A DNA stretch of 64,000 bases. Source: Bugula neritina (taxonomy: Eukaryota; Bryozoa; Gymnolaemata; Cheilostomatida; Bugulidae). Position 1 is the first letter of the stretch; each line of letters opens with the position of its first letter. The DNA lies in NCBI GenBank assembly GCA_964035545.1, contig OZ037767.1:24509128-24573127 (forward strand), read 5' to 3'. Below are positions 11,631 through 22,800 of this stretch, in pieces. Below the pieces are notes generated by a model that saw nothing but the letters and a program-made list of their open reading frames with translations, had not been told where the DNA came from and made no database searches. The position numbers and the translations under genes were made by a program.

Positions 11631-14453
11631 ATGTAATGTATACATTACACTATCATTAAGTGCCACCTATATATATATATATGTGTGTATATATTATACA
11701 TCTCACCGTTTCTCACCATAATCCTTGTGGGTGACGGGTTTCTGCATAGTCAACGAAATTATGATTCCTGTCTGATTCTGTCACTGGTGTCCTTGCTATT
11801 TAATTTCCACGATATAATATCAAATCTGATGGTGTCCATCTACCGATGTTTAGGTCTTCCTCTCTTTTGCCTTCAGCACAGATGTTGTTATTTCTCTATG
11901 CGTCCTCTACTTTGTTTCTCCTGCATACATGTTCATGCCATTTTAATCTCTTTCTCATCAACGCCGTCACTGGTTTTACTCTTGCAATGTCTCTGATCTC
12001 ATTCCTTTTGTGTTCTTCCAGGCTGAAATGAGGATGTTGCACAACATCCTCATTTCTGTGGAGCTAGTATAGTTTTCTAGGCTATGTGTGAGCGGCCATA
12101 TCTCATTGCCGTACAGCAACGCAGGTCGAATGCACACTTGGTACATTGACATCTTCAGTCTTGTTGGAACTTTCCTGTTACGCAACACACCAGCTTGTTC
12201 TCTCCACTTGTCCCACGCCTTTCCTATTCTTTTCACCACCTTTGCTTTGCATCATCCTTCTTGGTGGATCAGAGTCCCAAGATACTTATATGGTTTTGGC
12301 TGTGGAAGAAAGTATTCACAATTGCCATAATGTATATGTTTGCCCCATTCGTAGTATACGACCACCCCCATCATTTCTGGTGCCATTAATTTCTCTCACT
12401 ATGCCATTTCTCGTACGCGATTCTCTTTTTTACTACATGCCCATTTAAATCTCCTGCCACCACCATCTCTTTAGTTTCAGGTATATTATTCATCTAGCTG
12501 GTTCCAGAATAGATCGTTCTCCACCGGGTCACAGCCTTACTGTGATGCATATATTGATATAATATTGTATGGTTTTCCTTGTGTTGGTAGCTCAAGTGCC
12601 ACCATCCTGTCTGATGTTCTTTTTACTGTAATTATTCTTTCTTACCATTTGCTGCTTAGGCATATCCCGACCCCGTTTTTTTCCTTCTATCGTAATATAA
12701 CGCGCACCCATCTCCTATGCCCCATGCTTTTCCTCCATGTCCATTTTGTCTCTTGCTAACACAATAGAACTATTTTCCTTCTTACTATCATGTCTGCGAT
12801 TTCACAACTCTTACCAGTCCAAGTGCCAATGTTAAGTGTTGCTACCCTCAGTTTTTGATTCGCCTCGCTTGTTTACTTTTCTCAGCATCGAGAGTGTGGC
12901 TGCTCATCACTGTTAGAGAGTAGCACCCTATCTATCACTGATCGTCTGTTGGCTGTCTGCATGATTGTCTATGAGGCATGGCTATTACAGGCTAAATGCT
13001 CTTCCTGGCACCAAACCCTCTGTCTTTATCTGGGCTTGGGTAGGCTAAAAGGTGCATTGGCTTGTGCAGGTCACATTTCACTGATAACAATCAGCAATTA
13101 AAATTGCAAATTAGTTTTAAGAAATCTACAATTTTTTTGAAAATACTATCCTCTAGAAAAGTAAAGGTTATGAAAACTTGAAACGAATAGATAATGAAAA
13201 AACCAAATAAAACATTCACAGTTAATTGAATTCACCAGCTTATTTTTGCACATTTGATTATGAAAAACCAAAGTCAACTTATTACTGGTGTTTTATAGTT
13301 TACCATGTGTGGGTGTGGGTGTGTGTATATACGCACATGGTAAATTATAAATAGGTTGATTTAGGTTTTTCATAATTAATCGAATGTGCAAAAATAAGCT
13401 GGTGAATTCAATTAACTGTGAATATTTCATTTGGTTTTTCCAATATCTGTTCGTTTCAAGTTTTCATAACCTTTACTTTTCTAGAGGATAGTAGTTTCAA
13501 AAATAATTGTAGATTTTTTAAAACTAATTTGTAATTTTAATTGCTGATTGTTATCAGTGAAAATCTTTCACGTCCCTTAGTGTTTACTGAATAATTGATC
13601 ATCTAGATTTCTGTTTGCCAAAGTAATGTCTAAATTAGCATGTATTCGTTTATACATCTTTATTTATAGTGGAGTAACGGGTGTGAACAGTCTACTCTAT
13701 CTAACTACCAACTGGTATACAGACATGGATATGATATCTCTATGGAAGAGTGTTTACTTTGCCATCATGTTCATGGACCCTTCGTTGCCAGAAAAAGTCT
13801 ATTTCAGGAGGTTTGCCTACATCTTATACAGCTTGCGGTCAAAAATATCATCTTGTTGTCCTTCTTGCCTTTATAAACCCATGCTTGTGTGTTCACAATA
13901 TATTAGTTTATTAGGCTGAAATCAAGTATCACCCACAGTACGATGCTATCATAGTACAGTAAAAAGAAAATTAGTCCGGAGATTATCGTCTCTTCATATA
14001 CAGTTTGTCTAGCTAAGTAGCTCAACACCCAGCTGTTAACAATTACTGTTGGTGACTCATTGTTAGGTGGCTATAAAGGCGGGAGTGTCATCTACCAGTG
14101 CCTTTGCTATCTGGTTTCTTAAGCTGAAGAAATTGGATAAGACTGTAGTTTCCTGCCCTGACGCAATGGCAATTGTGACAGATGAGAGTCAGCAACTTGA
14201 AAGCACCCATCATCAATGGAAAGATTTGGCTTTCCATCTTCAGGTACTTTGCTCCAGCTGATAGAAGGTTGTTAACTTTTTGTATAGGCCTACACCTAGC
14301 TCCATACGTCTTTATATAGTCTAATGCACTCTGTGCTGTGATGCTTGCTTGAAATTTAAGTTATGCATTGGCACTGTTCGAACAACACTATGAAAAGAAC
14401 TTTGTAGATCCTAGTGATCTTGCATTGCGAGATACTGCGTTTATATGTGCGTG

Positions 14454-14504
<51 letters not shown>

Positions 14505-15455
14505 CCATGCTTATTCATACGATCACATTCACCGCTGTGTTTTACAACAATTCTGTCACTACTTTTGAAAATATTTTTTGCTGATGATGGTGTATCTACT
14601 GATGTATTTACTAGTGCTGATTTCAATTACTGTTTGTCTAAATGTCTAATGTCTATGCCAATTTTCAGGAGCCACCAGAAATGTTTACAATTGTAGTTAA
14701 TTGCCTGTTACCACTCACACTTGCTATGATGAAACTTACTCTAGATATATTTATAGTTTTAATAGTTTACACATTTTATTAAGGTTGAAAGGATCAGAAT
14801 GAATTCTAGTTATGTGTTAGAATACGACTGTAAAGACGCAGGCACTACTTGTTCCAGAAAGCAGATTGCACAACCGAGCAAAGCTCTCTCAAAATGCTGC
14901 ATGAAGGAGCTGTCCAATGCTATTAAAGTGGTCATGAGAACATGCAGGGTGTGTTATATGGGCTAATAGTGGCTCTCTAATTGATACCTTTATTTAGTTT
15001 CTTTGTCTTTTTTACTATGTACCAGTGTTAAAGTTTTTAGCAATGCTAGTTGTTTCGAAGTTTGTAAGAACTGGTGAAACACCCTGATGAAAATTTTTCA
15101 AGCTACATATAAATTATCTCCTATCTGTTGAATACTACTGTTGTTGAAATTTAGGAAAATGGCCTGGTGTGCCAGTTGAATGCAGGTACCAACCTGGGAG
15201 CTATCAAATTCAACAGTGTGCTGCCATGGGAGCTGGATGCAGATATTTCAGTACATCACGTTAATCTAACAGCTTTTGATAAGTTAAAACTGAACTTCCT
15301 TGCGAAAGGTGGTTTTAAATGGGTTTGTATTTTAACTTTATTTACATATTATGACAAATTTAAAGAAATAATATATAGGCATACATATATGTGTGTGCGT
15401 GTGTGTATATGCATTGAGCTCTTTTTGGTGGTAACCTATAAAACATTACATATTA

Positions 15456-15513
<58 letters not shown>

Positions 15514-16083
15514 ATGCAAAAGAGAACAATTATTTCACATTTAAGTATGGTAATTTCAGGCTTCTTACCAAGGCTATATAAATGTATTCTCTTCAAATTG
15601 GAAAGTTGACGTGTATCCCCATGTGCTAGTAAACCGGTCCCTGCCAAATCTTTCCAGTACTGTTATTGAGTTTGATGGGGAATACGTGGAGACAGCGCTC
15701 AGCCCAGGGTTATTTGGAAGAAACTCGTGAGTCAATATATTTACTATGTTTATAGAAAAACGGACCTATTAGAGTTTTTTTACAGCAGCTGTCATGTTTT
15801 GAGGGTTCGATATTTTACCAAATTGCAAGTTACCATCTATTGTGTAATGGTAGAGTTGTTTGCATCAAGCTTTATTTTATTTGACTTGTTGATTTTATTC
15901 AGGTATGGTAAGGAAATATATCAGCATGTGCAACATTGGATGATAATAGCTAAGAAAGACGCGTGGGATTTTTACAGCGATCATGCTAAGCAGTTTCCAA
16001 AATGTCAAACCCCTGGCCATCATGCTTGTCTGGACAGGTTTAAGCCAGATGGTAATCTTATTTTCGAAGAGCCAATTCTGTAA
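8199..16083 (+). CDS. FKRP-like LicD-family transferase, gene A (11 exons)
   Basis: Exons: 8199-8277, 8615-8759, 8903-9095, 9422-9650, 10238-10418, 13670-13810, 14067-14243, 14784-14948, 15155-15322, 15560-15726, 15903-16083. All have GT-AG borders and join in one frame, about 607 residues from exon 1. Exon 1 encodes a hydrophobic signal anchor but no ATG, so a further 5' exon is expected. Exons 4-7 match the stem domain of fukutin-related protein in layout. Exon 8 has four cysteines (C-x6-C, later CC) as in the FKRP zinc finger. Exon 9 has GTNLGA and PWELDADI, the LicD substrate and metal-binding core, with Glu replacing the first Asp of the usual triad. Known family members transfer phospho-sugars such as ribitol-phosphate or phosphocholine onto Golgi glycans; the substrate here is unknown. 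No stop codon interrupts it. Exon 3 carries an internal duplication. Confidence 0.88.
8918..9019 (+). repeat. Tandem 51-bp duplication inside exon 3 of gene A
   Basis: Two adjacent 51-bp units (8918-8968 and 8969-9019) encode ELLGHPQRYTIPPKLAT and EFLGHHQRHTSPPKLAS. The unit length is a multiple of three, so the frame is kept. The corresponding exon of gene B has no such repeat. The segment lies in the predicted lumenal stem. Confidence 0.9.
10542..10580 (+). pseudogene. Decayed copy of the end of exon 5 of gene A
   Basis: The sequence GTGTCATATAGAGCTCTGG and what follows, up to GGTAGGTACT, aligns with the last 30 bases of exon 5 and its donor (10382-10425), with a 4-base gap and scattered substitutions. 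A TAG interrupts the frame and the donor is altered from GGTAAGT to GGTAGGT. It looks like a relic of an extra exon copy in intron 5. Confidence 0.55.
11584..11627. repeat. TA microsatellite in intron 5 of gene A
   Basis: A run of about 22 TA units with flanking TATATG words. Other pure TA runs in gene A are at 14461-14503 (intron 7) and 15461-15510 (intron 9). These create long Tyr/Ile open frames on both strands that are not genes. Confidence 0.95.
11690..13075 (-). mobile_element. Broken non-LTR retrotransposon (RTE-like LINE), internally deleted
   Basis: Read on the minus strand from 13075 downward, the first part encodes an endonuclease N-terminus (RVATLNIGTWTGKS, EIADMIVRRK, QETKW) and a later endonuclease block (VVAGDLNGHV). 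The sequence then jumps to the C-terminal RT region (KVPTRLKMSMYQVCIRPALLYGNEIWPL around 12180-12070) and the tail with RLKWHEHVCRR. The RT catalytic core is missing, and frames are broken by stops and shifts. The motifs match the RTE-type LINE proteins often mislabelled craniofacial development protein 2. It lies antisense to gene A in intron 5. Confidence 0.85.
13076..13562. repeat. 487-bp foldback palindrome in intron 5 of gene A
   Basis: The left arm starts TTTCACTGATAACAATCAGC (13076) and the right arm ends with its exact complement at 13562. The arms stay complementary, with a few substitutions and one small insertion, to ACCATGTG and CGCACATGG around a loop of about 20 bases (13311-13331). 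No open frame. It abuts the 5' end of the LINE fragment. It is probably a non-autonomous foldback/MITE-like element; transcribed as part of the gene A intron it would form a long RNA duplex. Confidence 0.92.
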
Positions 16084-16186
16084 AAAATATTCTATCCTTT
16101 CTACACATTGTATTCATTTTGTTCCTTTCTTGCGTCAAATGCATAATGTAATGCCTGCATTGCCTACATATATTTTGCTTCTCTAA

Positions 16187-16192
16187 AATAAA
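16187..16192 (+). promoter_or_regulatory. Poly(A) signal of gene A
   Basis: AATAAA lies 104 bases after the TAA stop of FKRP-like gene A, with a T-rich stretch downstream. It is the nearest canonical signal. Confidence 0.6.
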
Positions 16193-16685
16193 TCCTTATA
16201 ACATCAATCAACAGTCACTTTTATTTATAAATATGTAATTATATCTGCATAGTACCTTCACTATGACTTAGGCTCTGCGATGTTGGTATATTGAATGTAG
16301 CTTAAAACCATGCCAACGATATCTCAAAAAAAGCTGTTGAATCTAGATACCAACTATGTCTAGAGTGTTAATTTTTATACCTACTTATTTATTTACCTTT
16401 AGTATAACTGTATAAGATGGCTACCAAAATATATATTTACTAAAATTTGTACTTTCTGTGATGCTAAAGGTGCTGGAGGGCATTTGAAGACATTAGGTTC
16501 TGCAGCTTTCTTTATACTACAGTTTTTCACGGAAATCTATTAATGTTATATTATTATACTCGAGAGTTGCTTCATTATAATCATTATAGGCCTATAACCA
16601 GCACCGTATAAACAGACAGTTGTCACCTAATCAAATCTGAGGACTGCTTTATTAATCAGCAACTGAACTGAACAAGCTACTTTAC

Positions 16686-17190
16686 TGAAGGGTTGGTACC
16701 AACGAACTAGTAAAGATATTTCTAGTTCATGGTTGGTACTTGGTACCAATGAACTAAAACTTCCTAGGGGAGGTGGGTATAGTTCAACAGAAATAACTCA
16801 TCTCTGCAGTTCAATGGTTGGTACATTTGGAATCGTTCTATGAGCAGCCCCGGGGAGGGGGTAGTTAGGTACAGTAGTTTGGAATTCTAGAGCTGGGGGT
16901 TAAAGCCCCAACTTGGAGCTGCCTATAGACGATACGAGTTGGGTTTTAAACGGTCTATTACTATGAATGGGCCAATGAACTGGAAAAAAACCCGGTTACC
17001 ATAGGCGCGTTTCTAATTAAATGGACTATTCCGGGGTGCATAAATGCCTCACTGAGCTGGAAAAGATATTATTGAGTTCGATGGTTTTAGTTCATTGATA
17101 CCTCTGTCACCATTCTGAAACGCCGTGTAGGGTAAAAAACGGTTCTTCTAAGCAGCATCCCTAATGAACTCGAAACGTTCAGTGAGCATC
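16686..17190. repeat. Composite dispersed repeat with AGTTC/GGTACC modules
   Basis: A GC-richer island between the two FKRP-like genes, built from variants of GAACT, AGTTCATGG and GGTTGGTACC in both orientations. A 30-base module (A-rich centre AAAGATATT flanked by GAACT and AGTTC) occurs at about 16706-16738 and again at 17054-17089. Within it, 16834-16931 resembles the small TIR element at 35057-35192. It is probably a decayed transposon cluster. No coding frame was seen. Confidence 0.45.
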
Positions 17191-17439
17191 CCAAGCAACA
17201 TAAAACAAGCGATTCGCATATAAGTATTACTATATGTCATTCCGGTTTTGCATTTTCAACTCGAATTTTTTTTATTCATATTGACTTTAAGTTCATGTCT
17301 CCTTGTATAGTCATAGTGTGAACATGCCAGTTTGAAAATCATATTGATAGTAAATTTTAAGCACCTTTCAAAATTGTTTATACTTTGATGGTTAACAGCA
17401 CCCACTTGAATTCTAAAACTCAGTAACTTTAAGCAAACT

Positions 17440-19854
17440 TCACCTGCACATTCAATTTCATGCCAGTCATACTCATACTCACTGACGCTGTGACTGAGTC
17501 ACGAGTGTAGTTTTACATAACTGACCCTTACGCTGCGTCCTTTGTATTCTTTAATCACACTCTGACTCTTTACCATGCACTCATACATGTTGTAATTATA
17601 ATAATCATACTCAGTCTCATGAGTTATTAAATTTAATATTCATATTGGTACTACTAATGTGATTTAATGTTGATACCCATACTGGCAATGATTACTCAGT
17701 CTCATGGTGATGGTGATAATCATAATGATGAAGCGACGATGTTTAACTTTATCATTACGTTGGGGGGGTATTAGTCTTAAATTTAATCTTATACTTATAG
17801 TTATTCTCATATTTTATATTAAATAATTAATTTTGATAGTTGATATTCATACTCGTACTGTAAATGTGAGTGTGATGCTCACTTTTATTGCCATGCTAAT
17901 GTTTGATTAGTTGATTGTTATAGTTATACTTATACTGCTACTACCACTGCCACTACCACTACTACTAATACTATAGGCTGTGGTTTTGTGGTAGATAATG
18001 AAGCTGATAATAGTAATCCTAATAATAATAGTAATAGTAAAAGTTCTATTTGCACTGGTCATAGTGTATCCTGTATGATAATGATTACAACTGCGGTATA
18101 TGATGACTCATCAAATCCAATTATGTAATGGTAATGGTGAGCCATAATAATAATTATCATGTTTATAGTAATACTCTAATAGTAACTCCGTTGATATATT
18201 TAATTTGTGTCTTTTTACTTGCAGGCTCAAGTTGTTTTTGCTTTTAAATTCAATATGGCTATTCAGTATTCACGTTTTTGTATTGTATGATAACTTTCAT
18301 CCTTATTCTATTAAAGCCTATGAAAATCTGCCATATTTTGATCATTTTGAAACTAGACACCCACTGCAAATCTGAATTATACTAATGCTTCAACTTTTTC
18401 TATTAGTTTAAATGTAATGATTAGTATTACAGTTTGACCTGCTCATTCTACTTATTGATTAGTGATTAGTCTTATAAAGTAATATTTGTGGTAAATCGTT
18501 AGCAGATGTATACTTTTATTTTTTATCTATTAGGTATGTAAATCCTATTACCGCAATAATATTACTATTATTATAATGCTAGTAGAAAGTTACTCCATGT
18601 AATGGTAGGCTAATCAATGTCAAAGTTAGTATACACATTTCAAATGCTTGTTTAGGTATGTTCAAGCTATGTTCAACTTTTCTTAAATGATCCTAAAATT
18701 TGCTGTAGTTATTTGCAATCACTTTGAATGTTCCGTGTTATTAATTCAGATTTTGTTGTTCAAATACTAATTGGAAGCATTTTAGTATTTTAGTTAAACC
18801 ACTTCATTGTATTGATACTATCTGCTGGTTCGAGTTTTGAGAAAACATAGTCATTATAAATCGTGTGACGTTTAGTGACATACATAATTGCTATTTAATT
18901 ACATCATTTTGCAAGTTACATGGTCATTCGGTTGGGCATTTTAGGTTTAGGTCTTAGACTTAGTATTTGGATAATTTAAGCCTGTAAGTATTGAGTTTTG
19001 AGACAAATGTCTAGGCAAGTAAACAATAATCAGTTCAAATGCTTTGCACATGAATTGTTATGTGCATTTACACTGTTGTATTAAATTAAAGTTAGTTTTT
19101 GAATCTGTATTAAAAAATTTTAATTATTGTCCTTATTGAGTGCTTCATTATTAACATTTGTTTGAAAAGCCTGTGATATTAAGCTTTAATAAATAACTTG
19201 TCTCTATTTTTCTCAATTTTTTTATTGTAGATGTCCATTGTTTTGCCCAACAGTAAAATTGTGGTGATCATGAAATATAGATTGGTATTAGATTTTTTTA
19301 CTTTTTCATGTATTTTTAGACTATTTGGCACATAGCTAATAAAAATTGAGGCACACTATTTTGTTTGCTCTAATAATTAAACGCACACAGAGAGAATTCC
19401 TAACATCTTTTATATATTTATCAATTTATTCTTTTCAAAAATTTATTGGAAAGTTTTTTTCAAGTATTCATACTTGTAGTGTTTAAATTAAATAAATAGA
19501 TTAAATTTGAGAACTCAGTATCCATTGTCAGTTAAATGTTTATCAACAACTCGTTAAAAACTTTGCCATTTGCTTACTATATTTTTTGCTGGCAACTAGA
19601 TAGTAAAATCACAATGACATTTTAAATGGCATTTTAAATCTTTTTCATCTTATGATTTTTATCATTTTAATGTATTTGTTTAAGTATTAATTCCTAATCT
19701 TTTTTCTATTTTAAAACACAATGCACTTTTCGAAAAGTTTAAATATAGAAAATTTAAAAATAATATTTCAAATCCACATAAAACTTTTTTGTGAATGATA
19801 GGTTATCACAATTTTAAAATAAGGTGTATTATGCATTTTACTTTTGATTTTTAG
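17440..19854. other. Gene-free spacer with cryptic simple repeats
   Basis: Bases 17460-18190 are degenerate ATACTCATA/CTACTACCACTAC/AATAATAGTAA words. Bases 18200-19850 are ordinary AT-rich sequence. I see no exon here, apart from a polypyrimidine tract and AG directly before the gene B start codon (19855) that looks like a splice acceptor, so a 5' untranslated exon of gene B may lie here. Confidence 0.5.
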
Positions 19855-22800
19855 ATGAAATACTATAAAGGCATCTTGTGTACACTTGTAATTGTATTGG
19901 TATTTGGCAGTCTACATTTTTATCATAAGTAAGTATTTTACGCAATATTCATTGCAATCTATTTCAGCCTCAGTTATTCATTTCTGATAATGATATCATT
20001 TATATAAAGCTCTTGGGTTTCCAGTTTAATGTTACTTTCTTGATAATTGGTAGAATAAATAGCATAACCTTTAGGTATTTTTGCACATGTATGTATACTA
20101 TGTAAACATTTAAACACACTCACACAGTAAATGAGATTCCAAAAAGAAACAATTTATAAGCTGAGCAATAACGCCATATGGAAGTTATAGTTTGTGTTGC
20201 ACATACCTCCGACAGCAGGTCTTTACCTTATGGTGTAGAACTTGAAATTATGCTTTAGGTGGCCTTAGCTTTAATACAAGTTTGATATGTCATTGGAGAG
20301 CTTCAGATTTGCTAAATATGATGCTAATATTGATTGTATAAAAAAGTGTGCTACCTGCGCTTTAATTGGTACATTTTCGGCATTTTTTTATTGTCAAATA
20401 TAATTTAAAACAATCAGCATATTATGTAGAATAGAATCTGCAAATATTGAACCTTTTTGATGTACAAAGTGCATGGTAAGAAAAGGCCTTCTATTACAGG
20501 TAACTCCTGTTTTTGTTGGAGCTGCACGGTCTCAATTATCTTGCGCTGTGTTTTTCGAGACCTTCAATTTTGTATTTTTTTAATTTAAAAATACCCTATT
20601 ATAATTAGGATGAATTAAAGTTCTCTATGTAGAAACGGTTGGTAGCACTTCACTGTATTTTTCTGTGTGTGCGTATGTGTTGTATTAGGAAGTCAAACAT
20701 TAACACAAATATAATTAATACAGCTTGAATAGATGAATTTCTAGTTTGAATGGAGAGTCAGTGAGAAAGGACAGCTAATCATACTGTAAAATTTAGTTGA
20801 AACATTTCAATGCACTATTTAAAAATAACTATTTTGTACAACTAGTCATTAGTTTTAATGTATAACAGGGGTGCAACTGTAAGCGCAACTTTACAATATT
20901 CAGCTTTATCCGCACCCTCTTTATGTATTACATTGTGCACTTCAGGAATAAAGCAGAAGATGCAAGTCTGAGGAAAAAGCTAATGGAGGGTCTACTCAGG
21001 GTATCATCCAACATAGTGCAAAGTAACAGATTTTGCACTAGTTCTCAGTCTAAGAACCTCCTCCTAGATTCCTATCAGAATGTAAATGTTTCAGTTATTT
21101 ATTCTTTGTATAACGATATTATAAATTATTTATTAGTGTCTCTTGTATTTTTCTTTTCCAGTGTAAAAGCTTTCAGTGTATCAATGGCTGTATCAGTAAG
21201 TGGCCTACTCCGAGAACACATCAACAACTTTTCAATTGTTTACTTGTTTTAGCTAGGTGACATGCTCAGTCTACTGAGTGCAGACGAAGGCCTAGCCTAT
21301 GCAACGGTTGCTGCAACCTCAAATGCTAAAAAGGATGTATGCCCAGAACAGTACACGGATAAGAAATTCCGTGGCAAATCTTTTCTCTACTGGGACAAAG
21401 GTGGTTAATTTTTTCAGTCACTTGGATTGTTACTTTCACTGAAATTTTGTGCAAGTTTTTTCTTGATAGGTTAATTTGCTAGTTCTGACATTATATGGAT
21501 TCTTATAATGTTCCAAAGTCTGTTGCAGTTATACTGCTCTGTATAATCAAAGGTCATTGTAGTCACATGCGTTATATTGGTAAATGTTGTTTACTGTAGT
21601 AATATTTTTAGGTAAGTCATAAGCACCGTTGATTTCATTTTTGTTAAAAATGTTCAACTTGATGTTAAGAATTACTTTTAATGTTTTGGTTCAAGTGTTT
21701 ATTTTAGTGACATTTTGTACTAGCTGCTTCAATTTGAACATATATGAAGTATGTTTTTGTACAAAACTTTTACCGAAATTAGGCAAAAACTTGTTTTCAG
21801 GGGGATTCAGGCAACAGAACTGTACAGATGTACCTGAGTTCCATACTTTACTCACCCTTGTCTACAATTTTGTACATTACGATTCTAAATATTTTCAACA
21901 TATACCTTCCATATTTCATGAAGTAAATAAACTCTATCCAAACATTCGTATAATTGCTGCCATCCCAGACACGCTGACTCTGAATCAAGCTGACTATAAA
22001 GACACCACAATCATTAAACTGAAGAAAAGGCAAGTGTGTATTGAAATAGTCAGTTGTCTCTCATATCTGAAACAACTAATTATTGCAGTAGCATTCAATG
22101 ACAGTAATTTTAGTTGCAAAGATTTACATATGTTTTATTTACAACTGGTAGACCCTAAAGTAAAATATTGCCAGGTTTGAGGTACATAAAGCTACTCTAT
22201 AGATATTAACAGAGTACATATTGGGTAGTAGGTGTTATGTCCTCTTGTATTTTATTTATTCCTTCTGTACTTTATTATTTTCTATTTTATATAGTAAGGC
22301 AGAGTCGACTATATGGATAGATCTCGTAGACAGAGTACAAACTAAATATGTGTATATTGGAAGAAATGTTGTGAAGTTTACATGGTTTGATAGACTAGAA
22401 AGGTTAGTTAGAGAAATCGGCAATCTAGAAGCTTCCGTGGTGTCTGGTGCATACAGAACTCTAGTTTCAGGAGTGGTAAGTACTTTAAGTTTTATTGTTG
22501 TCAAACAAATTATTAGTGACTAGGAAAATATTTTCTATTGGTATGAAGTGTAAATTAGTGTGTATTCGTTTATACCTCTTTATTTATAGTGGAGTAATGG
22601 ATGTGAACAGTCCACTCTATCTAACTACCAACTGGTATACAGACATGGATATGATATATCTATGGAAGAGTGTTTGGTTTGCCATCATGTTCATGGACCC
22701 TTCGTTGCCAGAAAAAGTGTATTTCGCGAGGTATAGGTTATTTTCTAAATATTGTTTCCTTACTGTTGATAAATATGCTACAATACCATTTGCTGTATCT

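Noticed and set aside
11481-11666. Tyr-Ile repeat open frames here and at 14368-14626 and 15459-15647
   Set aside because: They are translations of TA microsatellites.
11976-12448. Plus-strand open frames over the LINE
   Set aside because: They are antisense to the endonuclease and RT fragments, which give the meaningful minus-strand reading.
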